From assembly GCF_027497175.1 (NCBI RefSeq), contig NZ_CP114901.1, positions 2,232,001-2,296,000 on the forward strand: DNA of 64,000 nucleotides, written 5' to 3'. The stretch is from Verrucosispora sp. WMMD573 (GTDB lineage: Bacteria > Actinomycetota > Actinomycetes > Mycobacteriales > Micromonosporaceae). A program made the position numbers and the translations under genes. The notes beneath the pieces are model-generated. The model made no database searches. It saw only the letters and a list, made by a program, of their open reading frames with translations, and was not told the origin of the DNA. Positions 63,201 to 64,000 of the stretch are shown one piece after another (the first letter of the stretch is position 1; each line of letters begins with the position of its first letter).

Positions 63201-63254
63201 GGTTGCGGCATGTTGGGGTCTCCCCGCAGCGGGATGCCCCGACATGCCGCAACC
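63201..63254. terminator. Hairpin between convergent exporter and methyltransferase genes
   Basis: GGTTGCGGCATGTTGGGG (63201-63218) pairs with 63237-63254 at 17 of 18 positions plus one G-T pair, around an 18-base loop. Convergent flanking genes support a bidirectional terminator. The stretch before it (63119-63200) is a G/C-rich short-repeat tract of GGC/CCC units. Confidence 0.7.
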
Positions 63255-63285
63255 GGAGTGGATCGACGCCCCTCGCGGCGGGTGT

Positions 63286-63939
63286 TCAGTGCACGTGGGC
63301 GAGGGTCAGCCCGTCGGCGATCGGCAGCATCACGGCATCCACCCGTACGTCGGCCAGCACGTCCTCGTTGAACGCTGCGATCGCCCGGTCGTCGGCGCTC
63401 TGCGGTGCCACCACCCGACCGTTACGCAGCACGTTGTCGACGGCGATCACGCCACCGGGCCGCATCCGAGGCACCAACTCGGCCCAGTAGACCGGATACC
63501 CGGTCTTGTCGGCGTCGATGAACGCGAAGTCCAGGTACCGTTCGTGCGGCAGCTCACGCAGCGTGTCGCCGGCCGGGCCGATCCGCAGGTCGATCCGGTC
63601 GTCGACACCGGCCCGCGCCCAGTACCGGCGGGCAACGCTCGTGTACTCCTCCGAGATGTCGAAGCAGGTCAACCGCCCGCCCTCGGCCAGCCCGCGGGCG
63701 ATCGCCAGCGACGACAGTCCGGTGAAGGTGCCTACTTCCACCGCCTGCCGGGCACCGAGCAGCCGGGTCAGGAACGTCAGAAAAGCGGCCTGTTCCGGCG
63801 CGACCTGCATCGACGCGTGCTCGGGAAGCAGCGCCAGCGTTTCCCGCGCCAGGTCGCTGATGACCTCGTCGGGCGGGGCACCGTGCGCCACGAGGTATCG
63901 GTGCAGGTCATCGGTGAGCGGAATCGACTTCAGCGTCAT
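63286..63939 (-). CDS. O-methyltransferase (class I, CCoAOMT-like)
   Basis: A 217-residue SAM-dependent O-methyltransferase. VEVGTFTGLSSLAIARGL is the SAM-binding motif I, LTCFDISEEYTSVARRYWARAG motif II, FAFIDADKTGYPVYW the metal-binding region and GGVIAVDNVLRNGRV motif III. Such proteins methylate catechol-type hydroxyls. Located alone on the minus strand, with 61 bases to the window end. Substrate unknown. Confidence 0.9.
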   Translation of the reverse strand: MTLKSIPLTDDLHRYLVAHGAPPDEVISDLARETLALLPEHASMQVAPEQAAFLTFLTRLLGARQAVEVGTFTGLSSLAIARGLAEGGRLTCFDISEEYTSVARRYWARAGVDDRIDLRIGPAGDTLRELPHERYLDFAFIDADKTGYPVYWAELVPRMRPGGVIAVDNVLRNGRVVAPQSADDRAIAAFNEDVLADVRVDAVMLPIADGLTLAHVH

Positions 63940-64000
63940 GCTCGGAACCTAACCGAGAGGTTCGACGATCTGGTTACCAGGCGCGACCTTGGTCCACAGA

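Overview
The window is high-GC chromosomal DNA from an actinomycete, most likely a member of the Micromonosporaceae (Micromonospora, Salinispora and relatives). This rests on the GC-rich third codon positions, frequent GTG starts and ATGA overlaps, a four-gene Streptomyces-type conservon, mycothiol/DinB-type proteins, a DrrAB-type exporter, and several interspersed repeats, one of which copies an ATGAGCGAGCGC start context. No rRNA, tRNA or CRISPR array was recognised.

Layout. 1-9.9 kb holds nucleoside uptake (an ATPase cut by the window edge plus two permeases) and salvage: cytidine deaminase, thymidine phosphorylase, a DUF4272 protein, an RlmA-type methyltransferase, adenosine deaminase and a uridine-kinase-like protein. 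10-19.9 kb is a complete conservon (sensor kinase, roadblock protein, DUF742 protein, GTPase), followed on the other strand by a substrate-binding lipoprotein, a degenerate IS110-transposase-like protein carrying a conservon-kinase tail, and an acidic conserved protein. 20-28.5 kb has a PadR regulator, a membrane protein, the cydA-cydB-cydD-cydC set for cytochrome bd, and an M56 peptidase/BlaI regulator pair. 28.5-30.75 kb is an accessory hot spot: low-complexity DNA, a tandem array split by one IS110-family element with a candidate bridge RNA, and a large palindrome.

30.75-41.2 kb returns to deoxynucleoside catabolism (deoC, an aldehyde dehydrogenase and a truncated non-catalytic homologue, upp, a phosphosugar mutase that could act as phosphopentomutase), with a GPP34 protein, a Ser/Thr kinase and a stand-alone mutase catalytic subunit. 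41.7-46.9 kb is a tight five-gene unit: M20 amidohydrolase, gamma-glutamylcyclotransferase-like protein, formylglutamate-amidohydrolase-like protein, glutamate-cysteine-ligase-like enzyme and DinB/mycothiol-type protein. It looks like an undescribed gamma-glutamyl pathway and is the best candidate for a new system here. 46.8-64 kb is mostly housekeeping: a DUF4349 lipoprotein, an MBL-fold hydrolase, SCO6745-type and coiled-coil proteins, an LpdA-type flavoprotein, DedA, a short threonyl-tRNA synthetase with a Thr-Thr-Thr leader peptide and attenuator hairpin, a GuaB1-type enzyme, a LysE exporter with a divergent LysG regulator, a biotin carboxylase, a DrrAB-type exporter and an O-methyltransferase.

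Functionally, the first and middle blocks together make a nearly complete route from imported (deoxy)nucleosides to bases, glyceraldehyde 3-phosphate and acetate. The non-coding signals are unusually rich: an amino-acid attenuator, a LysR-type T-N11-A dyad, candidate BlaI operators, a putative bridge RNA, and two palindromes with unrelated stems but an identical loop core, both just downstream of nucleoside-catabolism genes.
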